Positions 7,659-15,930 of a stretch of 62,063 nt of DNA are shown in pieces. The stretch lies in contig CAYNVT010000008.1 in the NCBI GenBank assembly GCA_964400685.1, positions 1-62,063 on the forward strand. Direction: 5' to 3'. Source of the stretch: DATCTV01 sp964400685 (lineage in GTDB: Bacteria > Desulfobacterota > Desulfomonilia > UBA1062). The notes below the pieces were generated by a model that worked only from the letters and a program-made list of their open reading frames with translations, was not told where the DNA came from and ran no database searches. Numbering within the stretch: position 1 is the stretch's first letter; each line of letters opens with the position of its first letter. The translations under genes were made by a program, and so were the position numbers.

Positions 7659-8786
7659 ATGGAACGATACCTTTACAAGGATATCCTGCGTGACCTGAAA
7701 AAGAAAATGGTCATCCTCACAGGGCCAAGGCAGGTCGGGAAAACATGGCTTGCAAAGGAGCTGATGAATGAATTTCGCAATCCCCAATATTTGAATTTTG
7801 ATAATGTGAGAGACTCTGCAATCATAAAAAACCAGTCATGGTCGCCAGACACAGATTTTCTTATATTAGACGAAATACACAAGATGAAGGGCTGGAAAGG
7901 TTATCTAAAGGGTGTGTTTGACTCAAAGCATGCTGGCCAGTCGATACTCGTAACCCGCAGCGCCAGGATGGAGACATTCAGACAAGCGGGAGAATCACTT
8001 GCAGGAAGGTATTTCCATTACAGGCTTAATCCTGTTTCAGTAAGAGAACTTGCCGGCGCAATTGAACCGCGTGAGGCAACAAGAAAACTAAACATTCTTG
8101 GAGGGTTTCCTGAGCCGTTTCTTTCAGACTCGGAAACGGAAGCCGGGAGATGGCGAAGTCAGTATTACACAGACCTTGTCCGCGAGGACATCCTTGAATT
8201 CAGCAGAGTGGCTGAGTTGAAAGCCATCAGGCTGCTTCTTGAAATGCTGAGAGAACGTGTCGGATCACCTGTTTCGTATGCATCACTTGCGGGAGATCTG
8301 CAGATTTCTCCGAATACAATCAAGAGATATATCGAGATACTTGAAAGTCTTTGCATTATCTTTTTTGTCAGACCTTTTCATGCAAACATTGCCCGTTCCA
8401 TACTCAAAGAGCCCAAGGTATATTTCTATGACACGGGATATGTCAGCGGCGATGAAGGCATCCGCCTTGAAAACACCGTAGCCGTATGCCTCCTGAAGCA
8501 TCTCCAGTATATAAACGATACAACGGGAAAAGAACTCTCGCTTGGCTATCTAAGGACAAAAGAAGGCAAGGAATGTGATTTTGCTTTATACGATAAAAAG
8601 AAACTTGAAACCATGATTGAGGTCAAGCTATCGGACAATACACTGAGCCCCGGGCTTGTATATTTCAAAATAAAATTTCCTGACACTAAAGCGGTCCAGC
8701 TCGTGCACAACCTCAGGCAGGAAGAGAACAGAAACGGGGTTGCAATCGCCAGGGCTGGCAGATGGCTGTCAGAACTTGCAGCATAG
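7659..8786 (+). CDS. AAA-fold ATPase with DUF4143 (PD-(D/E)XK-like) C-terminal domain
   Basis: 375 residues. Walker A TGPRQVGKT at 21-29, Walker B FLILDEIHKM with D71-E72, and the family's GESLAGRYFHYRLNP segment. The C-terminal half matches the DUF4143 type, with GKECDF and IEVK resembling a PD-(D/E)XK nuclease core. The usual TGS after sensor strand 4 reads VTRSAR here, a Gly-to-Arg change. These ATPases are widespread and mobile, and their role is unproven. No ribosome binding site precedes ATG 7659, and a -10-like hexamer sits four bases upstream, so the mRNA may be leaderless. Confidence 0.9.
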   Translation: MERYLYKDILRDLKKKMVILTGPRQVGKTWLAKELMNEFRNPQYLNFDNVRDSAIIKNQSWSPDTDFLILDEIHKMKGWKGYLKGVFDSKHAGQSILVTRSARMETFRQAGESLAGRYFHYRLNPVSVRELAGAIEPREATRKLNILGGFPEPFLSDSETEAGRWRSQYYTDLVREDILEFSRVAELKAIRLLLEMLRERVGSPVSYASLAGDLQISPNTIKRYIEILESLCIIFFVRPFHANIARSILKEPKVYFYDTGYVSGDEGIRLENTVAVCLLKHLQYINDTTGKELSLGYLRTKEGKECDFALYDKKKLETMIEVKLSDNTLSPGLVYFKIKFPDTKAVQLVHNLRQEENRNGVAIARAGRWLSELAA

Positions 8787-8808
8787 TTACAGGATAAAAG
8801 GCAATCAA

Positions 8809-9645
8809 ATGACACTTTCAAACGGTATTCATGCAACATGGCTAGGAACCGCAGGGCTTTTCGTATCCGACGGTGAGACTGCGTTTTATATAGACCCTTA
8901 TGTAAGCAGGGTCTCTCTTTTCAGCATATTCAGCGGGAAAAAGATAGGGCCGGACATAAAGAGCATTGACAAGTGCATAAACCTCACATCAGGGAAGAAG
9001 GCAGCAGCCGTCCTGCTTGGCCACTCCCACTTCGACCACCTGTTCGATGCGCCTGAATTCGCAAAAAAAACCGGCGCACTGCTGGTTGGCTCAGAGAGCA
9101 CGGCCAATGTCGGCAGGGGGTGCGATATCCCTGAAGAAAATATCAGGGTGATAAAAAACGGCAGCACTCTTGAACTGGGTGCATTCAATATCAGGTTCAT
9201 CGAAGGCGTCCACGGGCCGGCCTTCCTTGGCAGAATACCCTATCCGGGCATCATCGAAAAGCCGTTCGCTCCGCCCGCAAAGGCCTCGGATTACAGGCTG
9301 GGCGACTTCTTCGGCATGGTTGTAAGCCATCCGCTGGGCACCTTCATCCACCACGGAAGCGCGGGATGGCTGCCCGGGATGTATGACGGGATAAAGGCTG
9401 ATACCATCTTTCTGTGCCTTGCAGGCAGGAAAGACACCCGGTCCTATATCGAGGAAACGGTAAAGAAAACCGGGGCAAAAAGAATAATCCCAATACACCA
9501 CGACTGGTTCTTCTCACCTTTTGAAAAAGGGGTGCGCCTGCTCAAAGGAGTGCGCATCGATGAATTCATCTCTGCCGCCATGAAGACTGTGCCTGATACA
9601 GAGGTCAGGTTTGTGCCCGCACTCACGGGTTTCAAGGTGTTCTGA
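8809..9645 (+). CDS. MBL-fold metal-dependent hydrolase
   Basis: 278 residues from ATG 8809 (AGGATAAAAGG upstream). The metallo-beta-lactamase motif GHSHFDH lies at 71-77 (H72, H74, D76, H77). Further metal-site candidates are H in VHGPAF, HHGSAGW, and IPIHHDW near the C-terminus. No signal peptide, so cytoplasmic. It resembles UlaG-like/uncharacterised MBL hydrolases rather than beta-lactamases. The stop overlaps the next start (TGATG), so it is coupled to a small lysine-rich protein. Confidence 0.88.
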   Translation: MTLSNGIHATWLGTAGLFVSDGETAFYIDPYVSRVSLFSIFSGKKIGPDIKSIDKCINLTSGKKAAAVLLGHSHFDHLFDAPEFAKKTGALLVGSESTANVGRGCDIPEENIRVIKNGSTLELGAFNIRFIEGVHGPAFLGRIPYPGIIEKPFAPPAKASDYRLGDFFGMVVSHPLGTFIHHGSAGWLPGMYDGIKADTIFLCLAGRKDTRSYIEETVKKTGAKRIIPIHHDWFFSPFEKGVRLLKGVRIDEFISAAMKTVPDTEVRFVPALTGFKVF

Positions 9646-9845
9646 TGAACAAAACTGGCGGAAAAAAGAGAAAAAACCATGACGAATTCTTCATGCAGAT
9701 GGCTGCTTCATGCGGCCCGGACGAATCGGGCGTAAAGGAATTTGAACAAAAGAATGAGGAACTCCTGGCATCCTGGCTCGAATATAACGCCAGCCATGGA
9801 GAAAAAATGAGAAAAAAATCCATGTCGCCAAAAAAGAAACAATAG
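9645..9845 (+). CDS. Small lysine-rich hypothetical protein
   Basis: 66 residues, very basic at both ends (GGKKRKNHDEFF and KKSMSPKKKQ) with an acidic helical middle. The ATG overlaps the stop of the MBL-hydrolase gene by one base, so it would be read by termination-reinitiation, which is the main reason to believe it is real. No family recognised; it could bind nucleic acid or the upstream enzyme. Confidence 0.55.
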   Translation: MNKTGGKKRKNHDEFFMQMAASCGPDESGVKEFEQKNEELLASWLEYNASHGEKMRKKSMSPKKKQ

Positions 9846-9881
9846 CTTTTTTATCGGAAATTATTTTATAGGCATCTGCTA

Positions 9882-11165
9882 ATGTCATTTGATAAAGAAA
9901 ATACTGTTTTAATGAAAAAGAGATGGATCATAGCCGCAGCCGGTGTGATCGTCCAGCTCTGTCTCGGGACCGTATATGCATGGTCGATATTCAAGAAGCC
10001 CATGATGACTGCTCACGGCTGGTCGGAGACGACCACACAGGCCGCCTTCATGATACAGTCCCTGTGCTTTTCCATCTCTGTTGCTCTGGGCGGCATGCTC
10101 ATCGACAGAAAGGGGCCTAGGTTTACCGGACTTATCGGCGGCATACTTTTCGGCTCCGGGCTTCTGCTTGCAGGTTATGCGAACATTATCGGCGCACCCT
10201 GGCTTCTTTATATAGCCTATGGAATGATTGTAGGTCTCGGCGGAGGATTGGGCTACACCGTTCCCATAACGACCCTTATAAAATGGTTCCCTGACAGGCG
10301 CGGGCTGGTGACAGGGCTTGCAGTAATGGGCTACGGCTTCGGCTCGTTCATCATGGGAAACCTGGCACCCAGGGCAATACTGGATTTCGGACTGGAAAGC
10401 ACTTTCATTGCATGGGGCCTAATAAGCATCGTACTCGTGCCTTCCGGAATAATTCTTATCAAAAATCCGCCTTCGGGCTGGATGTCGCAATATTCACCAA
10501 TGGGGAAAACTCACATGCTGGCCGATTCCAATTCATTTACGTTCGGCGAGGCTGTAGTAACGTGGCAGTACTGGGCCCTGTGGCTGATGCTGTTTCTGAA
10601 TGTAACAGCAGGACTAGGATTCATCTCTCAACTCTCACCCATTGCGCAGGATGTCATCAGGCAGGGGCTGGGCGAAAACATCACGGAACAAGTGTTGAAA
10701 AATATATACATCCTTTCAGGCACAATCGTTGCCGTTGCATCCATATTCAACGGATTGGGGCGGTTTGCCTGGGCATGGTTTTCGGACTGGGCCGGAAGAA
10801 GGACCGTGTTCATAATCATTTTTCTTACACAGGCGGCAGGCTATGCCGTTATCGGGCATTCAACCGGGACCTTGATGTTCACCTGCCTTGCCTGCTATCT
10901 GCTCGCCTGCTACGGCGGCTTATTTGCAACGTTTCCAGCCTTCACGGCAGACATGTTCGGCCCTGCCAGCATAGGAAAGATTTATGGTTTCATCTTTACT
11001 GCTGTTGGCTTGGCAGGGGTAACGGGACCATATCTCTTCGCCAGGGTTAAAATGATGACTGGGAGCTTTCAGACTGCTCTTTACATAGAGTCTGCCGTAC
11101 TCTTGGCGGGCTTACTTCTGATAGCCGTTTTCAGAAAGCCTTTGAGGAAACACTCCATCGAATAG
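9882..11165 (+). CDS. MFS carrier, oxalate/formate antiporter-like (OFA) family
   Basis: 427 residues with 12 predicted transmembrane helices. The first helix reads WIIAAAGVIVQLCLGTVYAWSIF, the characteristic OFA-family opening, followed by GGMLIDRKGPR between helices 2 and 3. Members exchange small carboxylates such as oxalate/formate or take up lactate or pyruvate; the substrate here cannot be read. The ribosome binding site is weak (AGG); an ATG at 9912 is an alternative start. It sits alone after the MBL gene and converges on the RCC1 lipoprotein gene. Confidence 0.9.
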   Translation: MSFDKENTVLMKKRWIIAAAGVIVQLCLGTVYAWSIFKKPMMTAHGWSETTTQAAFMIQSLCFSISVALGGMLIDRKGPRFTGLIGGILFGSGLLLAGYANIIGAPWLLYIAYGMIVGLGGGLGYTVPITTLIKWFPDRRGLVTGLAVMGYGFGSFIMGNLAPRAILDFGLESTFIAWGLISIVLVPSGIILIKNPPSGWMSQYSPMGKTHMLADSNSFTFGEAVVTWQYWALWLMLFLNVTAGLGFISQLSPIAQDVIRQGLGENITEQVLKNIYILSGTIVAVASIFNGLGRFAWAWFSDWAGRRTVFIIIFLTQAAGYAVIGHSTGTLMFTCLACYLLACYGGLFATFPAFTADMFGPASIGKIYGFIFTAVGLAGVTGPYLFARVKMMTGSFQTALYIESAVLLAGLLLIAVFRKPLRKHSIE

Positions 11166-11292
11166 TTGCATTTCTCAAAGAAGAACTTACGTTACAACGG
11201 AATATATCCTACCCCGGCATGAATAAGAAAAGGCGGCATCCGTTTCCGGATACCGACCTTAAGCACATTCAGATACTGATCAGTTTTAAACA

Positions 11293-12924
11293 CTATAACC
11301 GTACAGGCGAATACTTTTCAGTATAGGTTCCATCGCCGAGCTGGCCGCGGAAGTTATCACCCCAGGCCCACAGCGTGTCATCATCTTTGATGGTCTGATT
11401 GGAGTAAAGCCCTGACACGACAATAATCCAGTCGGTGTCTGAACTTATGAGAACAGGCTCATCCCTTTGGATAGCTGTCCCGTCACCGACCTGACCGTAA
11501 ATATTATACCCCCAGGCCCATAGGGTGCCGTTCGTCTTGACTGCCACCGTATGATAGTAACCAGCAGAAACCTTATCCCAGCCGTTGTCCGTTCCTATAC
11601 GCGTAGGCACGCTCCTGTCCGTGTTGGTGCCGTCTCCCAGTTCTCCGTATACGTTGTAGCCCCAGGCCCACAGAGACCCATCAGTCTTGACTGCCACCGT
11701 ATGAAATACCTTGGTTGCAGCGACAGACCAGCCTGTCTCCGTGCCTATACGTGTGGGAACATATTTGTTTACGGCTGTTCCATCGCCGAGCTGGTAATGA
11801 TTATTGTAACCCCATGCCCATAACGAACCGTCTGTCTTAATTGCAATGGTATGATAGTAACCGGCAGATACGGCTGCCCAGTCATTAGAGCTGCCTATCC
11901 GCACAGGTACATACCTCGTAGTATTGGTTCCGTCTCCCAGCTGGCCCGTGGCATTATACCCCCAGGCCCAGAGAGAGCCGTCAGTCTTTATCGCAACAGT
12001 ATGATATCCGCCCGCGGATACACTTTCCCAATCGGTATTCGTGCCTATCTGAATGGGTACGTTCTTTGAGATGCTCGTACCGTCCCCGAGTTGCCCGTCT
12101 ACGTTTTTCCCCCAAGCCCAGAGAGAACCATCGGTCTTTATAGCCAGAGTATGTAATCCTCCACCCGATACAGAAGACCAATCATTGTCTGTTCCTATAC
12201 GTGTGGGTAATGGTTTTGTTTTATAAGTTCCGTCTCCCAGCGAACCGTCTCCATTGTACCCCCAGGCCCAGAGAGAATTGTCAGTCTTGATAGCAAGCGT
12301 ATGTTCGCCTCCTGCGGACACGCTTTTCCAGTCCACGGTGACAGTCTCAAGGATGGTTACCGTGCATGTATCAGTCGCCGTAACCCCGTCGGAATCAGTA
12401 ACTGTGAGCATAAAAGTGAGTACCGATCCACGCTCAACGCAAGCGTTGAACTGCACTGTCACCTTATCGGTGAGGCCCAGATCGACCGCTGGTCCGCCCG
12501 TCTGTTCCCAATTATAGGAAAGTGTGTCGCCTTCAGGGTCTGTTGAGCCTGAACCGTCAAGGATTACTTCCGAAGCCACAAATACCGACTGGTCGGCGCC
12601 GGCATCCGCTACAGGCGGACTCTTTACGAATATGTTCCATGTCTGAGTGTCCGTCCCTAAAATATGTTTGGCTTTGACAGTCAGTGTATGGTTTCCGGGT
12701 GTTTCAGCCTGATATATATAGAAGTCCGCTGAGTTCGAAATGTCAGTACCGTCGAGTGTCCATGTATATACAGCATTAGACGGCAATACGGTTATTCTGA
12801 AGGTTGTATACTCATATAATGCCATTGTGATATCGTTAGAAATCGGCGTCTTGGATTTGATACACCCGGTGCTCAGCATGGCTGCGAGTAAAATAAACAT
12901 CAGGAATACCACTGATTTTCTCAT
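11293..12924 (-). CDS. Lipoprotein with Ig-like domain, PKD domain and seven RCC1-type repeats
   Basis: 543 residues from ATG 12924 (GAGGGGG upstream); a longer frame to 13086 would add a non-signal extension that overlaps the next gene. Lipobox LSTGC with Cys21. Residues about 25-105 are an Ig-like domain (YTWTLDGTDI...NHTLTVKA), about 107-195 a PKD domain (ADAGADQSVFV...VTLTVTDSDG pattern), then seven RCC1 repeats of exactly 50 residues, each with H-T-x-A-I/V-K-T-D-x-S-L-W-A-W-G and LGDGT. Seven repeats predict one closed seven-bladed propeller. Probably a surface or periplasmic binding protein. Confidence 0.88.
   Translation of the reverse strand: MRKSVVFLMFILLAAMLSTGCIKSKTPISNDITMALYEYTTFRITVLPSNAVYTWTLDGTDISNSADFYIYQAETPGNHTLTVKAKHILGTDTQTWNIFVKSPPVADAGADQSVFVASEVILDGSGSTDPEGDTLSYNWEQTGGPAVDLGLTDKVTVQFNACVERGSVLTFMLTVTDSDGVTATDTCTVTILETVTVDWKSVSAGGEHTLAIKTDNSLWAWGYNGDGSLGDGTYKTKPLPTRIGTDNDWSSVSGGGLHTLAIKTDGSLWAWGKNVDGQLGDGTSISKNVPIQIGTNTDWESVSAGGYHTVAIKTDGSLWAWGYNATGQLGDGTNTTRYVPVRIGSSNDWAAVSAGYYHTIAIKTDGSLWAWGYNNHYQLGDGTAVNKYVPTRIGTETGWSVAATKVFHTVAVKTDGSLWAWGYNVYGELGDGTNTDRSVPTRIGTDNGWDKVSAGYYHTVAVKTNGTLWAWGYNIYGQVGDGTAIQRDEPVLISSDTDWIIVVSGLYSNQTIKDDDTLWAWGDNFRGQLGDGTYTEKYSPVRL
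11296..12333 (-). repeat. Seven tandem 150-bp coding repeats (RCC1 blades)
   Basis: The CCCAGGCCCA-type word (TGGGCCTGGG on the coding strand) recurs at 11361, 11511, 11661, 11811, 11961, 12111 and 12261, exactly 150 bp apart, with one or two mismatches in some copies. Constant length and high DNA similarity suggest recent expansion or ongoing homogenisation. Copy number could vary between strains. Confidence 0.9.
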
Positions 12925-13030
12925 TATAGCCCCCTCAAAGTTATTAGTAAACTGACTGCTTTTATTGTATTTGATGATTTTTGCTTTATAATATAGTTTA
13001 CCAGGCAAATCAAGGCATTGTAAATTCCCA

Positions 13031-13609
13031 TCATATCCTTTTATCCGGTATCCCCGCTTCCCTTTTAATTTTTTCGATATCCACATTTTTTATCCATTCA
13101 GGCAGATTCGCCCATACCTCATGGAAGCCGAAGCCGCCATCCGTCATCTCCTTAAGCGCTTCATCCTTTGACCATCCCTGAATCGCTAGGCGATAGACTG
13201 CACACATCGCGCCGGTACGGTCTGCGCCATGCTGGCAATGGACCAGTACGGGCGTTTTCTTCGGGTCAGTAACGATTTTAAGAAACTTCACTGCATCATC
13301 GTTCTCGACGTGCCATGATTTCATGTAGATGTGCTCATATTCGAGCCCTGTATCCCTGAGCAGCGGCGAGTCCGTATGAAAAGTCCTCAGGTTGACAACT
13401 GTTTTAATGCCCAGCTTCTTGATGTTTTTGAAGCCTTCGGCTGTTGGCTGTTCGCTCCTGTACAGCTCATCGCTGACCTTGAACAGATTACCGACACCAT
13501 CCAGCTTGATCGGCTGAGCCCAGTTCGAAGGCCTCTGCGCGGGGCTTGCAGCCGCCATGAAAACAAGGGATATCAAAACCGCTGTAATCAAAATCCCATG
13601 TCTCTTCAT
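13031..13609 (-). CDS. Exported dual-specificity/tyrosine phosphatase-like protein
   Basis: 192 residues. Signal peptide 1-24 (ending AAASPAQ), then a cysteine-phosphatase domain with the P-loop HCQHGADRTG at 124-133 (C125 nucleophile, R131) and the LGIKTVVNLR strand before it. D80 or D103-D104 could be the general acid. ATG 13609 has GGAGG. It lies 12 bp downstream of the DUF1015 gene on the same strand, so the two are likely one operon. Exported bacterial DSP-like enzymes of this length are known, but the substrate is unknown. Confidence 0.88.
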   Translation of the reverse strand: MKRHGILITAVLISLVFMAAASPAQRPSNWAQPIKLDGVGNLFKVSDELYRSEQPTAEGFKNIKKLGIKTVVNLRTFHTDSPLLRDTGLEYEHIYMKSWHVENDDAVKFLKIVTDPKKTPVLVHCQHGADRTGAMCAVYRLAIQGWSKDEALKEMTDGGFGFHEVWANLPEWIKNVDIEKIKREAGIPDKRI

Positions 13610-13621
13610 TTTCCGCCTCCA

Positions 13622-14956
13622 TTACTTTATCTTACGACATTCCAGATAGAAGCGCTTCTCATCGGCATGACCCATTGAAAAAGTCTTTCTCGGAAGAGCA
13701 CCGTCGATGATGATAGTTCTGAAAAAAGTATCTTTCAGGATTACCGGCAGAAAAAAGCCCATGTTGCCCGGTCTGGTACCCAGGTCTTCTACAATCTTTT
13801 CGCCGTGGACATAATCAATCTTTGTTGCAGGATTATCTTTCAGATATATGTCAAGGAAGGTCTGGAGCGTAGCGTATTCAAGCTGGCGCACCGGTTTATC
13901 AACCTTTATGGTCCCGCAGAACCCGCCCGCAACAAATGGTATCAGATGGACATCGGACCGCGATGCAGGCTTCTGGCAGAGCTCATTCGGCGAGTCTGCG
14001 GCAATTATTGAGACAGTCGAGCCTTCCGATTCGCAATAAGCCTTGAATTTCCCGATGAGGTCGTCTTTGTCCGCTGTGAAAAGCACCCTATGTATGGGCT
14101 CGAATTCAAGCCCCGGGTCATGAATATTGACTAGTTCGACAAGTGCATAGCGCGCCGGATGGCCCATCAGGGAAGACGGGTCATTTGCCTCCTTTTTCAT
14201 GGTTTCCCATATGCTCTTGGCAGTGGCAAGAGAATGATTGCCGTCTCCCATGGCATAGAGCATTATGCTGCCGTCATTGACGCCATATCTTTTCATGTAA
14301 TTCCCGGCCTCGGCAAGCCTTGTCAGGGCAGAGGCTATCTGATTCAGAGATTCTTCATCATCCACGGCCCAGCCCCTGATATGTCCGCAGTTCATCATGA
14401 GTTCGAAATCATACAGCTTCATAAGATTTTTTTTGAACAGCGGTTCGATAACTGTCATGTCAGGATCGTCAATCAGCACCATTATATGAGGCGATTCAAT
14501 AGCGGCATTTTTTCGTATTTTTATCCTGGGCGGCAGCCTGTCTATAACTGTGCCTTCAGTTGCCCGTATCATGGTCTTCGACCCGGCGCTGAAATCGTAC
14601 TGGTCAAGGTCAAGCGCCACGACAAGCCCTTTTCTCGAAGGCGCCTGGGAAGTCTTTCTGTCCACCAGGATGAATCCGGGTTTCCGCGCCTCAAGCGTTC
14701 CATCTGCGAGATATCTTTCCATACAGCTGTTTATGCTTTTGATCCGGTCTTCGGCGCCCTCTTCCTCGAGATAAACCTCGGGATAAATAATATTGAGCGT
14801 TGACGGGCTCTCCCCCGCCGTTTTCTTAATCTCCTCCCACACCTCGGGCTGTGACGTGTACTGATCGCAGGCGACAACCGCCCATCTGGCCAGGTCGGTC
14901 CCTTTTTTCGGCAAAAGAATCTCAGGCAGGCTCAAAGCGACTTTTTCAAGGTCCAT
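13622..14956 (-). CDS. DUF1015 family protein
   Basis: 444 residues matching the DUF1015 pattern throughout: an opening with LPEILLPKKG and WAVVACDQYTSQPEVW, an internal MYAMGDGNHSLATAK-like segment (LYAMGDGNHSLA), and a C-terminal TFSMGHADEKRFYLE. Cytoplasmic, no membrane segment. The conserved DGNH word suggests an enzyme, but the family has no established reaction that I can state. ATG 14956 has AAGGAG. First gene of a probable operon with the phosphatase. Confidence 0.88.
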   Translation of the reverse strand: MDLEKVALSLPEILLPKKGTDLARWAVVACDQYTSQPEVWEEIKKTAGESPSTLNIIYPEVYLEEEGAEDRIKSINSCMERYLADGTLEARKPGFILVDRKTSQAPSRKGLVVALDLDQYDFSAGSKTMIRATEGTVIDRLPPRIKIRKNAAIESPHIMVLIDDPDMTVIEPLFKKNLMKLYDFELMMNCGHIRGWAVDDEESLNQIASALTRLAEAGNYMKRYGVNDGSIMLYAMGDGNHSLATAKSIWETMKKEANDPSSLMGHPARYALVELVNIHDPGLEFEPIHRVLFTADKDDLIGKFKAYCESEGSTVSIIAADSPNELCQKPASRSDVHLIPFVAGGFCGTIKVDKPVRQLEYATLQTFLDIYLKDNPATKIDYVHGEKIVEDLGTRPGNMGFFLPVILKDTFFRTIIIDGALPRKTFSMGHADEKRFYLECRKIK

Positions 14957-15075
14957 GGTCTTGACTCCTTAATGTTTTATATTAAATTCCTATATACACA
15001 TAAGAATCATACAGGTACAATATGCATGCTCTGATTTTTTATTGAATAAAAAACATTAAGATATGAGGAGGATAT

Positions 15076-15828
15076 ATGAAAAAGTTTATTGGTCTGGTTT
15101 TGTGTGTTCTTTTCCTTTTTTCGGGCTGCATCATCTCTATAACCCCCGGCAACAAGTCGACAGTTTTCATTAATGCGGGAGAATCACAGGATTTCACGGT
15201 AAACAGCTCCAGTACAACCATTGCATGGACACTGGATGATGCCCTCATCCCGTCGGCAACAGGGAAAACATACATCTATGAACCTGAGAATGCCGATGCG
15301 GGCGACCACATCCTTGCCGTCACTGATGGAACTGGTGATTCCAGGACATGGAATATAACGGTAGTTTCAACCGAACCTGAACAGAAAATAGTTGTTTACA
15401 GGGACAATACCGAAAACATCCTCAATCTGCCGGTTACACAGGAAACAGGCGTGGTGAGAAACAATGCATATTCGATAGGACCGATTACCATACCGCCAAA
15501 CAGTCTTGTTGAGATAGATTTCCAGTGCGAGCTTACAAACAACCTCGGATATAATGTGGGCGTCGGCAGGCAGATCATAAGGACTACGAGCGCTGCATCC
15601 ACAAGCGGTACGGGCATCAACCCGGCGGTTATGAGCAATTCAACCCCGGATGAGCATCATTATGTCCTTGTTCATCACGGTGTGGAAGTCGTCGGTTCAA
15701 CCGGTCTGACAAATGTCTATTACAACGTGCCTCTATGGCTGGTATCGACCTCGGCAACACCGGGCGCTACAATGAGGCTTGAGCCGGGTTACGGCGAATT
15801 GATAGTTAAAGTGTCACCAATGGATTAA
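15076..15828 (+). CDS. Lipoprotein with the same Ig-like domain as the RCC1 protein
   Basis: 250 residues. Lipoprotein signal ending FLFSGC (Cys18). Residues about 20-98 contain the pattern TIAWTLDDALI...TYIYEP...GDHILAVTDG...SRTWNITV, which lines up with the N-terminal Ig-like domain of the RCC1 lipoprotein at 11293-12924. The remaining 150 residues are Asn/Thr/Ser-rich beta-type sequence with no family I recognise. GAGGAGG precedes ATG 15076. The gene is followed by a strong terminator. Likely an outer-membrane or surface protein. Confidence 0.8.
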   Translation: MKKFIGLVLCVLFLFSGCIISITPGNKSTVFINAGESQDFTVNSSSTTIAWTLDDALIPSATGKTYIYEPENADAGDHILAVTDGTGDSRTWNITVVSTEPEQKIVVYRDNTENILNLPVTQETGVVRNNAYSIGPITIPPNSLVEIDFQCELTNNLGYNVGVGRQIIRTTSAASTSGTGINPAVMSNSTPDEHHYVLVHHGVEVVGSTGLTNVYYNVPLWLVSTSATPGATMRLEPGYGELIVKVSPMD

Positions 15829-15879
15829 CCACCAGATTATTAGAGTGGGCATTAAACCGCCCCCTATGCTATCATGTGA

Positions 15880-15909
15880 CCCTGCCGGAACCTTTCCGGC
15901 AGGGTTTTT
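15880..15909 (+). terminator. Rho-independent terminator after the Ig-like lipoprotein gene
   Basis: An 11-bp perfect stem, CCCTGCCGGAA with TTCCGGCAGGG, a 3-nt CCT loop, then TTTTT. It ends the transcript of the 15076 gene and separates it from the GH51 gene. Confidence 0.9.
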
Positions 15910-15930
15910 CATTATCTCGGGAGGGAAGAT

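Noticed and set aside
7590..7660. The repeat/palindrome before the DUF4143 ATPase as a mobile-element end or attachment site
   Set aside because: No transposase or integrase is nearby and no target duplication is visible; the spacing of -35/-10-like boxes fits a promoter or operator better.
11296..12333. Regular 150-bp repeats that might be taken for a CRISPR or satellite array
   Set aside because: The repeats are coding, in frame, and match RCC1 blades; there are no short identical repeats with unique spacers.
14159..14803. A 214-codon plus-strand frame inside the DUF1015 gene
   Set aside because: The DUF1015 motifs are clear on the other strand, and this frame has no ribosome site or recognisable motif.
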